Shown: one piece after another, positions 38,549 through 46,851 of the stretch
Layout of the letters: each line of letters opens with the position of its first letter
Numbering within the stretch: position 1 is the stretch's first letter
Assembly: GCF_001613165.1 (NCBI RefSeq)
Contig: NZ_BDBV01000039.1
Coordinates: forward strand, 32,914 to 96,913
Source: Nocardia mexicana NBRC 108244
GTDB taxonomy: Bacteria; Actinomycetota; Actinomycetes; Mycobacteriales; Mycobacteriaceae
DNA length: 64,000 nt
Direction: 5' to 3'
Notes under the pieces: generated by a model
Told to the model about the DNA's origin: nothing
Database searches by the model: none
Seen by the model: the letters and a program-made list of their open reading frames with translations, nothing else
Position numbers and translations under genes: made by a program

Positions 38549-39337
38549 TCAGTCGGCGATCGGCAGCAACTGCGGTCGCTTGGCGGTGATATGCGTGCCG
38601 GTGGACACCCCGCGCAGTCGGCGGCCGATCCACGGCGCCATATGCAGTGCCGCCCACCGCAATTCGGCCGTGACCAGTTCGGCGACACCGCGCCGGTGCG
38701 GCGGCAGCGGCTGCCGCCAGCTGTCGTCGGCGCCCGGGAGGCCGAGGGTGTCGGCGACCGCGCGGGCGACGAGATCATGGCCCAGCGGATTGAGGTGCAG
38801 GCGATCCTCCGCCCACACCCGCGGATCGGTGGTTGCGGCGACCGGCTCGAAATCGACCAGGACGATCCCGGGCCGCCGGGCGAGTTCGCGGAGCCGGGCG
38901 TTCATCGCCCGCACGCGCGCCGACAGCGGCCGCACGATCGGGGCCACGCCGCCGATGTCCGGGTAGGTGAACGTCACCACCCGCGCCCCGGCGGCGGTGA
39001 GCTCGGCGAACATGGCGTCGATGTCGGCGAGCACCGCGTGCTGGTCGAATCGCGGCCGGATCAGGTCGTTCATCCCGGCCACCACGGACGCGAGATCGGG
39101 TTTCAGCGCGAGTGCGGGCCCGAGCTGCTCGGCGCGGATGGCGCCCGCCCGCCGCCCACGCACGGCCAGGTTGGCGTATGTCGATCGGGGATTGGCCGCA
39201 GCCAGCTGATCGGCCAGGCGGTCGGCCCAGCCGCGGTGGCCGCCCCGGCCGTCGGGGTCGCCGACGCCCTCGGTCTGGCTGTCACCGAGCGCGACGTACC
39301 GCGTGATCGGCCGCGCTGCTGCGTCTTCCGTTGTCAC
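38549..39337 (-). CDS. SGNH/GDSL-family hydrolase
   Basis: 262 residues from GTG 39337. All four SGNH blocks are present: YVALGDSQTEGVGD (nucleophile Ser near residue 21), LAVRGRRA (Gly), VVAGMNDLI (Asn) and DRLHLNPLGHDLVA (Asp/His pair). These cytoplasmic or peripheral esterases act on acyl esters; substrate unknown. No signal peptide is seen. GGAGG lies five bases before GTG 39337; a GTG four codons upstream would place that sequence inside the gene. A second SGNH protein lies at 40217. Confidence 0.87.
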   Translation of the reverse strand: MTTEDAAARPITRYVALGDSQTEGVGDPDGRGGHRGWADRLADQLAAANPRSTYANLAVRGRRAGAIRAEQLGPALALKPDLASVVAGMNDLIRPRFDQHAVLADIDAMFAELTAAGARVVTFTYPDIGGVAPIVRPLSARVRAMNARLRELARRPGIVLVDFEPVAATTDPRVWAEDRLHLNPLGHDLVARAVADTLGLPGADDSWRQPLPPHRRGVAELVTAELRWAALHMAPWIGRRLRGVSTGTHITAKRPQLLPIAD

Positions 39338-39445
39338 CTGCACCTCCACGGAGCCACTCCGGAGAGCACATAGTACGTCGCGGTGGGAAACGCCCCGGAA
39401 ACAGCAATCGGCAACATTCCACCGGTTGCGGCGCGGGCCCGGAAA

Positions 39446-39799
39446 TCAGGACACGGCGCGCTGCTCGGCCAGCAAGGTGGCGATGCGCCCGATCAGCTCG
39501 TACGGAACCGGTTGCGACAGGGGGAACTTCAGCGTTCCCTTACCGGCCCGGTACGGCGCGATCGCCTCGGTGAAGCCGGGGTCGCCCGCGGGAATCGGGT
39601 ACACGCTGACGTGCTGCTGCCAGCCCGCGTAGTAGACGACCGCCTTGCCGTCGAGCTGCACCGCGGGTACCTGGTAGCTGATCGTCTCGGCGCCCCCGGG
39701 AATCGCCTCCGACACCGTGCGCCGAACCTGCCGGAGCACGGACTGCACGGCATCGGGGAAGGTGGCGATGTAGTCGTCGACCGTCTCGTACCGGGACAT
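39446..39799 (-). CDS. DUF1801 family protein
   Basis: 117 residues. ETVDDYIATFPDAVQSVLRQVRRTV, GAETISYQVPAVQLDGKAVVYYAGWQQHVSVYP and GKGTLKFPLSQPVPYELIGRIATL match the DUF1801 (YdhG-like) pattern: a small alpha/beta cytoplasmic protein of unknown function. ATG 39799 follows GGAGGAGG by a few bases; an upstream extension adds only a basic low-complexity string. Single gene. Confidence 0.87.
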   Translation of the reverse strand: MSRYETVDDYIATFPDAVQSVLRQVRRTVSEAIPGGAETISYQVPAVQLDGKAVVYYAGWQQHVSVYPIPAGDPGFTEAIAPYRAGKGTLKFPLSQPVPYELIGRIATLLAEQRAVS

Positions 39800-39907
39800 A
39801 CGTCCTCCTCCGGCGAGGTTTGTCCGTTTTCGGGCAGGCCTCACACGCTACCGCCGCACCCTCGGTGAGGGCGGGCAGCCGCGGGTGGTCGCGCGTGTTC
39901 TCCCGAG

Positions 39908-40102
39908 TCAGGCGGCTCCGGTGCCGCCCGCGTCGATCCGATGATGGATGGTCTCGACGAGGCCGCTCATCGCCGCCAGCGACGACTCGTCCTGATAGGT
40001 GATCCCGGGGTACTGGTCGGTGGACGCGACGAAAGTGCGATCGGGTGCGGACCATTGCACTCGGATCGCGGAGAGCTGTACGTGCCGGTCGATGTCGTCC
40101 AT
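39908..40102 (-). CDS. Small HicB-like protein
   Basis: 64 residues. VQWSAPDRTFVASTDQYPGITYQDESSLAA followed by a helix (MSGLVETIHHRID) has the layout of the HicB antitoxin partial RNase H fold, where an ExPG-like turn is normal (here DQYPG). No HicA partner is seen on either side (40103-40216 carries no matching frame). It may be an orphan antitoxin or an unrelated tiny protein. There is no strong ribosome binding site, so existence as a gene is only likely, not sure. Confidence 0.5.
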   Translation of the reverse strand: MDDIDRHVQLSAIRVQWSAPDRTFVASTDQYPGITYQDESSLAAMSGLVETIHHRIDAGGTGAA

Positions 40103-40216
40103 CGCGGGCTTTCACATCGTCGTGCCGACCAGGGTCGAGTGCAGCATGACATACCGCGCCGCCGGGCGGAAGCGGCCGATTTCACCACGGGTGACCGGTC
40201 GGGTGACGCACGACAG

Positions 40217-41026
40217 TCAGCGGCGCGGCGCGGCGACGGCGAGGTGGGCGAGGACGAGATCGGCGGCCGCGGCCATCCCCGCGGCGGTGGGGTGGCAGGG
40301 GGCGCCGGGGTAGGAGCGGCCGGGGACCGGGATGTAGAAGTCGACGGTCCAGGCGCCGGGAGATCCGGCGGGGTGGTCGAGACTGGGCGAGCGAACGTCG
40401 ACGAGGTCGGCCCCGGCGCGCGCGGCCGCCGCGGCGGTGTGGGCGGCGAGCGCCTCGGCGAAGTGCCGGTAGTTGCGGTCGACGGGGGAATCGTCCGGCG
40501 TCGCGGGACCGAGCACCGACAGGTAGTTCACCACCAGCACCCGGGCGTGCGGCGCGCGCTCGCCGATGCCCTCGAGGACCTCGGTGATGCGCCGCTCGAC
40601 GGTGTGCAGGCGATGATTGACCGCCGTCTCGTCGCCGAGTTCGGCGAACTTCGGCAGCAGCCGCATCGGCCGGGGCATCCGGCGCGCGATCAGATAGGGC
40701 GTCAGCCCGATATCGTTGCCGCCGATCGTGACCGTGACCAGGTCGGCGTCCGCACCGACGGCCTCGAGCTGCGGCGGCTGCCCGAACTGCCGCTCGCGCA
40801 GGATGTGCTCGCAGGTGGCGCCGCTGCTGGTGACGTCGGTCAGCCGCAGCCCGGCCGCCGTGGCGACCCGGTGCGGATAGTTGTTGTGCGAGCGCCCCGC
40901 CAGCCGCGGGGCCTGCCGCACGCGCGGCGCGATTCCGGGCCCGGAGGCGTACGAACTGCCCAGCGCCACATAGCCGCGGCCGCGCCACCGATCCAGCCCC
41001 GCCGCGGATTCGCTGTGCTCGAGCAT
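40217..41026 (-). CDS. SGNH-family hydrolase
   Basis: About 269 residues. Motifs: YVALGSSYASGPG (nucleophile Ser), TSSGATCEH (Gly block), VTIGGNDIG (Asn block) and CHPTAAGMAAAADL (Asp replaced by Cys-His context, His present). The GSSYASG variant and the GGND block are typical of actinobacterial secreted or cytoplasmic GDSL esterases; no clear signal peptide is present. ATG 41026 has GGAG nine bases upstream; ATG 41035, three codons earlier, touches that same sequence and is less likely. Paralogous in fold but not closely similar to the hydrolase at 38549. Confidence 0.85.
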   Translation of the reverse strand: MLEHSESAAGLDRWRGRGYVALGSSYASGPGIAPRVRQAPRLAGRSHNNYPHRVATAAGLRLTDVTSSGATCEHILRERQFGQPPQLEAVGADADLVTVTIGGNDIGLTPYLIARRMPRPMRLLPKFAELGDETAVNHRLHTVERRITEVLEGIGERAPHARVLVVNYLSVLGPATPDDSPVDRNYRHFAEALAAHTAAAAARAGADLVDVRSPSLDHPAGSPGAWTVDFYIPVPGRSYPGAPCHPTAAGMAAAADLVLAHLAVAAPRR

Positions 41027-41063
41027 TCCGCTCATCTCCCTCGCTCGGGCACCGGTGTGTCGA

Positions 41064-41612
41064 TCAGAGCAGTTCGTATTCGGCGGCGGGGCGCAGGTCG
41101 TCGGGAAAGACGAAGCGGCGCAGCGCCCAGAACCGGAATCCCATCGCCAGCACCACGCCGAGGATCTGCCCGGTCACGAAGTTGGCCACCGCCTGGGTCG
41201 GCGCGCTGACGTGCGGGACCCGGATATCGAACAGGTACAGCGAGATCGCCTGCGGGATCAGGGTGACGCCGATGGCCAGCGCACTCACCGCGAAGAACAG
41301 CGCGGCCTCATGGTGGCGCTGGCGGCCGCCGCGGGTGTTGAACGACCACTCCCGGTTCAGGATGTAGGACACGATGGTGGCGATCAGTACCCCGAACGCC
41401 CGCGCGGTGAGCGGCTTGTCCTGCAGCACGGTGAGTTTCAGGGCATACACGACGCCGGTATCGACGAACCAGGTGATCGCGCCGACCACCGCGAACTTCA
41501 TCAGCTCCTGATGCTGAACGAGTTTGGCGCGGTAGGTTTCCGGCAGCCGATCGAGGACGGGTTGCACCAGCGACACGGGACCCACAATAACCGGGCGCGC
41601 CGCCGACGGCAT
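41064..41612 (-). CDS. GtrA-family membrane protein
   Basis: About 182 residues with four hydrophobic helices. The block LMKFAVVGAITWFVDTGVVYAL, then IATIVSYILNREWSFN, is the GtrA signature; the last helix QILGVVLAMGFRFWALRRFVF also fits. GtrA proteins help move or position polyprenyl-linked sugars; mycobacterial Rv3789 is an example that acts near arabinogalactan assembly. The start is uncertain: ATG 41612 has no ribosome binding site, GTG 41585 is an alternative. A TATTTT on the minus strand at 41642-41637 could be its -10, overlapping the palindrome 41640-41665. Confidence 0.85.
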   Translation of the reverse strand: MPSAARPVIVGPVSLVQPVLDRLPETYRAKLVQHQELMKFAVVGAITWFVDTGVVYALKLTVLQDKPLTARAFGVLIATIVSYILNREWSFNTRGGRQRHHEAALFFAVSALAIGVTLIPQAISLYLFDIRVPHVSAPTQAVANFVTGQILGVVLAMGFRFWALRRFVFPDDLRPAAEYELL

Positions 41613-41639
41613 GCGCTGCGAAAAGGGCGGGAGCACCAA

Positions 41640-41665
41640 AATACATGCAGACATGTGCATGTATT
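41640..41665. promoter_or_regulatory. Inverted-repeat operator of the P1B-4 ATPase gene
   Basis: AATACATGC, eight bases, GCATGTATT: perfect 9-bp arms. It covers the -35 (CAGACA, 41648-41653) and spacer of a promoter whose -10 is TATCGT (41671-41676). The layout, an AT-rich imperfect palindrome over the promoter of a metal efflux gene, is that of ArsR/SmtB-type metal sensors (NmtR, CmtR, KmtR in mycobacteria). No such regulator is encoded beside it. Confidence 0.65.
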
Positions 41666-41683
41666 GATGCTATCGTCGGTGTT

Positions 41684-43735
41684 ATGAGAGCAGCAGCGAA
41701 TAATCGGCTACCTGAGAACGGCACCGGCCGACGCCCCGACTCCGACCCGCACGACCACGGAAACCGTTGGCTGGGACCGCGGATGGAGATGATCTTCGCC
41801 CTGGCCTCGGGCCTCACCTATGTGCTGGGCATGATCGCCCGATATGTGCTGCACACCCCCGACTCGATCTCGACGACCGCGTTCGTGGCCACCTGTTTCT
41901 TCGGCGGCTTCTTCACCATCCGCACCGCCTGGCGCTCGCTGCGCCGCGGCCGGTTCGAGGTCGATTTCCTCATGCTCGTCGCCGCCGCGGGCGCCGCCGC
42001 GGTCGGCAAATGGGCCGAGGGCTCGGTCCTGCTGTTCCTGTTCAGCCTCGGGCACGCACTCGAGGAATACGCCATGAGACGAGCCCAGCGCTCCATCGAG
42101 GCACTCGGCGAACTCGCCCCGCGCACCGCCCTCGTGCGCCGCGACGGCCGCGTCGACGAACTCCCCGTCGACGACCTGCGCCTCGGCGATACCGTTGTGG
42201 TACTGCCCAATTCGCGGCTCAGCGCCGACGGCATCGTGCTCGCCGGGCGCAGCGCCGTCGACGAATCCTCGGTCACCGGCGAGAGCATCCCGGTCGACAA
42301 ACATCCCGTCGACGACCGGCAGGCCGCCCTGGCCGCTACCACCGTGCCCGAATCCCAGCGCGTCTTCGCGGGCACCCTCAACGGCTCCGGCGCACTCGAG
42401 ATCATGGTCACCCGCCGCGCCGAGGACTCCACCCTGGCCCGCGTCATCGCGCTGGTCCGCGACGCCGACGCCGGAAAATCACCCACCCAGCGGTTCATCG
42501 ACCGCTTCCAGCTCCTCTACGTCCCCGCCGTCCTGCTCGGCGTGCTCGCCGTCGTCATCCTCGGCATCGCGCTGGCGAACGAGCCGTTCACCGAGAGCTT
42601 CTACCGCGGCATGGTCGTCCTCGTCGCCGCCAGCCCCTGCGCCCTGGCCATCGCGACCCCCAGCGCCGTCCTCGCCGGGGTCGCCCGTGCCGCGCAGGCC
42701 GGAGTGCTCGCCAAGGGCGGCGGCCCGCTCGAATCTCTCGGCCGCGTCCGCTCGATCGCCTTCGACAAGACCGGGACCCTCACCTGGGGGCAGCCCCGGG
42801 TCACCGACATCGTCCCCGCGACGCCCGCCCTGCGCGACGAACTGATCACCACCGGCCACGCCGTGGAGTCCTTCAGCGACCACCCGCTGGCCACCGCCAT
42901 CACCCGTGACCTCGCCCCGCAGCTTCCCACCGGCACCGAAACCGTTGCGGAACAAGTGCATTCGGTTACCGGCCGCGGCGTCACCGCACTGGTCGACGGC
43001 GAGCCCACCGAGATCGGCAACACCGCCATGTTCACCGAACTCGATCCCGACGGCCTGCCCGCACCGATCGCCGCCATCGTCGACGATCTGCACAACCGCG
43101 GCCGCACCACCATGATCGTCCGCCGCCGCGGCCGCTACCTCGGCGTCATCGGCGTCATGGACACCCCGCGCGCCGAAGCGGCGCCGGTCATGAATCACCT
43201 ACGCGCCCTGGGCATCGCGAACCTCGTGGTGATCTCCGGCGACCACCAGCGCGTCGCCACCGCCGTCGCCGACGGACTCGGCCTCGACGGCGCGCACGGC
43301 AACCTGATGCCCGAGGACAAGGTCACCATGATCGGCCGCCTCGACAGCGGCGGCGGTACCGCGATGGTCGGTGACGGCGTCAACGACGCGCCCGCCATGG
43401 TCAACGCCTCCGTCGGAATCGCCATGGGCGCGGGCGGATCCGCGGTCGCACTGGAAACCGCCGACGTCGCCCTGATGAGCGACGACCTGGGCCGCCTGCC
43501 CTTCGCCGTCGCGCTGGGCCGCCGCACCGCCGCGATCATCCGGCAGAACCTGACCGTCGCCCTCGTCATCGTCGCCGGACTCGTCCCCGCCACCCTGCTC
43601 AGCCTGCCCATCGGGCCCGCGGTCTTCATCCACGAGGGCTCGACCCTGCTGGTGGTCGCCAACGCCCTACGGCTGCTGCGCTTCCGGCGCGGCGCCGAAC
43701 ACGACGGCATCGACCACGAACCTCGCCCGCGATAG
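41684..43735 (+). CDS. P1B-4-type heavy-metal ATPase (CtpD/CtpJ-like)
   Basis: 683 residues. Subgroup P1B-4 is shown by SPC (residues 317-319, in place of CPC) in the fourth membrane segment and HEGST at 650-654 in the last; enzymes of this group (CtpD, CtpJ, CoaT) export cobalt, nickel or ferrous iron. Catalytic DKTGT starts at Asp361, TGES lies in SSVTGESIPVD, and the hinge is MVGDGVNDAPA. The N-terminal tail is short (no metal-binding HMA domain; only a HDHGN stretch). TATCGT ends seven bases before ATG 41684, so translation is probably leaderless; an earlier ATG at 41645 lies inside the operator. Likely induced by a metal through the palindrome 41640-41665. Confidence 0.93.
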   Translation: MRAAANNRLPENGTGRRPDSDPHDHGNRWLGPRMEMIFALASGLTYVLGMIARYVLHTPDSISTTAFVATCFFGGFFTIRTAWRSLRRGRFEVDFLMLVAAAGAAAVGKWAEGSVLLFLFSLGHALEEYAMRRAQRSIEALGELAPRTALVRRDGRVDELPVDDLRLGDTVVVLPNSRLSADGIVLAGRSAVDESSVTGESIPVDKHPVDDRQAALAATTVPESQRVFAGTLNGSGALEIMVTRRAEDSTLARVIALVRDADAGKSPTQRFIDRFQLLYVPAVLLGVLAVVILGIALANEPFTESFYRGMVVLVAASPCALAIATPSAVLAGVARAAQAGVLAKGGGPLESLGRVRSIAFDKTGTLTWGQPRVTDIVPATPALRDELITTGHAVESFSDHPLATAITRDLAPQLPTGTETVAEQVHSVTGRGVTALVDGEPTEIGNTAMFTELDPDGLPAPIAAIVDDLHNRGRTTMIVRRRGRYLGVIGVMDTPRAEAAPVMNHLRALGIANLVVISGDHQRVATAVADGLGLDGAHGNLMPEDKVTMIGRLDSGGGTAMVGDGVNDAPAMVNASVGIAMGAGGSAVALETADVALMSDDLGRLPFAVALGRRTAAIIRQNLTVALVIVAGLVPATLLSLPIGPAVFIHEGSTLLVVANALRLLRFRRGAEHDGIDHEPRPR

Positions 43736-43737
43736 AG

Positions 43738-44589
43738 CTACTGCGGGCGCGACGGCTCCGACAGTCCGACCAGGTCCGCGCACACCTCGGTCAGCCGGTC
43801 TCCCAGCGCGTCGTCCTGGGCAACCCGCGAGGGGGCCTTGACACGGTCCTTCTGGAAATAGCACCCGGTGACCGCACCCAGGTCGGCATCGGTCGCCAAC
43901 GAGGCCAGCCGGCGGCCGCCCTCCTCGGCGGGCACCATGAAGATCCGCTTCACCGCCCCCATCACCGGTTTCGTGAACCACGGCAGGAAATCCCAGATCC
44001 CGGTCGACACCGCGCCCGGATGAAAGGCGTTGGCGGCCACGCCCGTACCCGCCAGCCGTCGCGACAACTCCCGCGCGTACAGCACATTCGCCAGCTTCGA
44101 CCGGCTGTAGGCTTTCTGCCCGGAATACCCACGCGCACAACCGAGGTCGTCGAGATCGAGGGTCGCGCCGTAGTGCATCACCGACGACGTGAACACGATG
44201 CGCGACGGCGCGCTCTGCACCAGCCGCTCCAGCAGCAACTCGGTCAGCAGGAACCCGCCCAGATGATTGGTCGCGAACGTCGATTCCACCCCGTCCGCGG
44301 TTTCGCCGCGGCCGAAGAAGAATCCGCCCGCATTATTGGCCAGCACGTCGAGCCGGGGATAATCCGCACGCACCGTGCTCGCCAGCCGCCGCACCGAATC
44401 CTGCGATGCCACATCGCATTCCACGGTGTCCACCGCACCCGCTCCCGCCGCGCGCACCTCGGCGGCCGCCGTCGCGAGCTTGTCCGGATTGCGTCCCACC
44501 AGCACCAGCCGATCGCCCCCTGCGGCGATCTGCCGCGCTGCCGCCAGCCCGATGCCTGATGTCGCCCCCGTAATCAGGATCGTCTTCAT
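43738..44589 (-). CDS. Short-chain dehydrogenase/reductase (retinol-dehydrogenase-like)
   Basis: 283 residues, classical SDR. Cofactor motif ITGATSGIGLAAAR (residues 5-18), NNAGG, catalytic Ser in VFTSSVMHYG, and YSRSK (Tyr/Lys pair). The substrate loop HPGAVSTGIWDFLPWF is like the retinol-dehydrogenase/WW-domain oxidoreductase group. Arg in LVLVGRNPDKL after the second strand suggests NADP preference. ATG 44589; convergent with the ATPase gene with two bases between stops; divergent from the NmrA-like gene. Confidence 0.92.
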   Translation of the reverse strand: MKTILITGATSGIGLAAARQIAAGGDRLVLVGRNPDKLATAAAEVRAAGAGAVDTVECDVASQDSVRRLASTVRADYPRLDVLANNAGGFFFGRGETADGVESTFATNHLGGFLLTELLLERLVQSAPSRIVFTSSVMHYGATLDLDDLGCARGYSGQKAYSRSKLANVLYARELSRRLAGTGVAANAFHPGAVSTGIWDFLPWFTKPVMGAVKRIFMVPAEEGGRRLASLATDADLGAVTGCYFQKDRVKAPSRVAQDDALGDRLTEVCADLVGLSEPSRPQ

Positions 44590-44675
44590 ACCCCATCACC
44601 ATGCCAGATCCGCCCGCCCCTGTCCTGCCACTGCGAGACCACCCCTACCCGCCGCGAAACGCCTTTGGTGCCAAT

Positions 44676-44690
44676 CGGTAACCGGTACCG
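44676..44690. promoter_or_regulatory. Palindrome upstream of the NmrA-like gene
   Basis: CGGTA-ACCGG-TACCG, perfect 5-bp arms, immediately before and overlapping TACCGT (44686-44691), a likely -10 that ends six bases before ATG 44698. GTAAC/GGTAC half-sites are typical for HxlR-type regulators of such oxidoreductases, but none is encoded here. Confidence 0.45.
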
Positions 44691-44697
44691 TGAACGG

Positions 44698-45561
44698 ATG
44701 GAGCCGGTACTCGTGACAGGCGCCGCCGGGGGACTGCAGGGCTCCACGGGCCGCCACCTCACCGCCCTGCTACTGGGTCGCGGCATCCCCGTCCGCGCCT
44801 TCGTCCACACCGAGGACGATCGCGCCGCCCCGCTGCGTGCGCTGGGTGCGGAGGTCGTCGTCGGCGACCTGCGCGATATCGCCATCACCCGCGCCGCGCT
44901 CGACGGCGTCCGCCGCGCCTACTTCACCTATCCGGTCATCGACGGACTGGTCGACGCCGCGGGCGCATTCGCCGTCGCCGCCCGCGAGGCCGGACTGCAG
45001 CGAGTCGTCTCGGTCTCGCAGCTGGCAGCCGGTCCGCAGGCGCTCACGCCGCGCATGCGCCAGCACTGGGTGGCCGAACAGGTCCTGGACTGGGCCGATA
45101 TCGGCGCCGTCCACCTGCGCGCCGCCGTCTTCCACGAGAATCTCGCCCTGATCGCGGACACCGGCGACGGCACCCGCCTGCCGCTGCCGATGGGCCCGGA
45201 AACCACGGTGCTGCCCCTGATCGCCGCCGTCGATGTCGCCCGCGTCGCCGCCGGTCTGCTCGCCGCCGCCGACCGCCCCGCCGAGCCGGTGCTGCTGCTG
45301 ACCGGCGATGTGCTGCCCATCGGAGAGGCCGCGCGCCTGCTCGGCCGCACCTACACCGATATCGCGCCGCCGCAATGGCATCAGTGGGCTCTGGACTTCT
45401 ACGGTTCCGCCCACGCCGCGGAGCATCTGTCCAAGTTGTGGGAGATCTTCCGCCTGCTCGGCGAGGGCACCGGCCTGTACCAGGTCACCCCCGACATCGA
45501 GAAGTACGGCGGCCACCCGCCCACCTCCCTCGCGCAATTCGCCGCCCACCGATCCCGATAG
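44698..45561 (+). CDS. NmrA-like NAD(P)-binding oxidoreductase or sensor
   Basis: 287 residues. The Rossmann start VLVTGAAGGLQGSTGRHLT (GxxGxxG variant), RAFVHTEDDRAAPLRALGAEVVVGDL and the later VSVSQLAAGP and HLRAAVFHENL blocks place it in the atypical SDR (NmrA/QOR2-like) family, which includes quinone reductases and redox sensors without activity. The Tyr-x-x-x-Lys of classical SDRs is absent. ATG 44698 is probably leaderless. An in-frame TTG/GTG upstream would run through the palindrome. Confidence 0.88.
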   Translation: MEPVLVTGAAGGLQGSTGRHLTALLLGRGIPVRAFVHTEDDRAAPLRALGAEVVVGDLRDIAITRAALDGVRRAYFTYPVIDGLVDAAGAFAVAAREAGLQRVVSVSQLAAGPQALTPRMRQHWVAEQVLDWADIGAVHLRAAVFHENLALIADTGDGTRLPLPMGPETTVLPLIAAVDVARVAAGLLAAADRPAEPVLLLTGDVLPIGEAARLLGRTYTDIAPPQWHQWALDFYGSAHAAEHLSKLWEIFRLLGEGTGLYQVTPDIEKYGGHPPTSLAQFAAHRSR

Positions 45562-45582
45562 CGGCGCCGTAGGGTCGAGGCC

Positions 45583-45996
45583 ATGCAGATCGACCTGGTC
45601 ACACTCGTCGTCGAGGATTACGACCGCGCCCTCGCCTTCTTCGTCGACCTGCTCGGCTTCGACCTGGTGGACGACACCCCGGCGCAGACCAATGACGGCC
45701 GCCCCAAACGGTGGGTGGTGGTCCGCCCGCCCGGAGCGCACACCGGCCTCCTGCTCGCACGCGCCGACGGCCCGGAGCAATCCGCCGCAATCGGGCAGCA
45801 GACCGGCGGCCGCGTCGGATTCTTCCTGCGCGTCGACGACTTCGACGGCGTCTACCGGCGCATGACCGACGGCGGCGTCCGATTCCACACCGCCCCGCGC
45901 GACGAACCCTACGGACGCGTCGCCGTCTTCGCCGATATCTCGGGTAACCGGTGGGACCTCCTCGGTCCGGACCCGCGCGCATTACCTGCCGGGTAA
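45583..45996 (+). CDS. VOC-family glyoxalase-like protein
   Basis: 137 residues: IDLVTLVVEDYDRALAFFVDLLGFDLVDD begins the first beta-alpha-beta-beta-beta module, with GRVGFFLRVDDFDGVYRRMTDGGVRFH and GRVAVFADISGNRWDLLGP forming the second. The metal-ligand Glu of true glyoxalase I is not clearly placed, so enzymatic function is open. 21 bases after the NmrA-like gene and probably in the same transcript; a weak GAGG lies before ATG 45583. Confidence 0.87.
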   Translation: MQIDLVTLVVEDYDRALAFFVDLLGFDLVDDTPAQTNDGRPKRWVVVRPPGAHTGLLLARADGPEQSAAIGQQTGGRVGFFLRVDDFDGVYRRMTDGGVRFHTAPRDEPYGRVAVFADISGNRWDLLGPDPRALPAG

Positions 45997-46032
45997 TCGG
46001 CCCGCCGCACGGATCTTCGTACGATCGAACAC

Positions 46033-46818
46033 GTGCAAACCCAGACCGCAGGTGACCTGCTCCGGCACTGGCGGGTCACCCGCCGTCTCAGCCAGCTGGA
46101 GTTGGCGGGCCGCGCCGAAACCTCCGCCCGCCACCTCAGCTTCATCGAGACCGGCCGCGCCACCCCGAGCCGCCAGATGATCCTGCACCTGTCCGAGGAA
46201 CTGGAAATCCCGCTGCGCGAACGCAACCGGGTGCTGCTGGCGGCGGGATTCGCCCCCGTCTACGCCGAACCCGGATTGGACAGCCCCCAGATGCAACCCG
46301 TCCGCACCGCCATGCGCCAGATCCTGGTCGGCCACGAACCGTTCCCCGCCCTGGCGGTCGATATGCACTGGACCATGGTCGACGCGAACGCCAGCGCCGG
46401 GCTGTTCCTGCAGGGCATTCCGGCCGAGCTGCAGACTCCGCCGGTCAACGCGCTGCGGCTGAGCCTGCATCCGCGGGGCCTGGCGCCCCGCATCGCCAAC
46501 CTGGCGGAATGGCGCGGCCACCTGTTCGAACGGCTGCAACGCCAGATCGAGATCACCGGCTCCGCACAGCTGAGCGCGCTCCTGACCGAGCTGCGCGACT
46601 ACCCCGGCGGCGAACAGGAGCCCGGATTGCCCGAACCCGAACAGGCGGTGGTCCCACTGCGCCTGCGCCACAACGGAACCGAACTGACCTTCATCAGTGC
46701 CATGACGGTCTTCGGAACACCCATGAACGTCACGGTCGCCGAACTGGCCATCGAATCGTTCTTCCCCGCCGACCCCGCCACCTCGGAATTTCTCCGCAGC
46801 GGGCCGCACGGGGCGTAA
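46033..46818 (+). CDS. XRE-family regulator with MmyB-type ligand domain
   Basis: 261 residues. The N-terminal helix-turn-helix (residues 6-65) reads GDLLRHWRVTRRLSQLELAGRAETSARHLSFIETGRATPSR; the rest (WTMVDANASAGLFLQ; LHPRGLAPRIANLAEWRGHLF; LTFISAMTVFGTPMNVTVAELAIESFFPAD) is the MmyB-like PAS-related domain typical of actinobacterial regulators of short-chain dehydrogenases. TACGAT (46020-46025) ends seven bases before GTG 46033: leaderless start. Target likely among neighbours, unproven. Confidence 0.9.
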   Translation: MQTQTAGDLLRHWRVTRRLSQLELAGRAETSARHLSFIETGRATPSRQMILHLSEELEIPLRERNRVLLAAGFAPVYAEPGLDSPQMQPVRTAMRQILVGHEPFPALAVDMHWTMVDANASAGLFLQGIPAELQTPPVNALRLSLHPRGLAPRIANLAEWRGHLFERLQRQIEITGSAQLSALLTELRDYPGGEQEPGLPEPEQAVVPLRLRHNGTELTFISAMTVFGTPMNVTVAELAIESFFPADPATSEFLRSGPHGA

Positions 46819-46851
46819 CCGCGCCCGGGCTCGGTGTGGACAATCGAGGCC

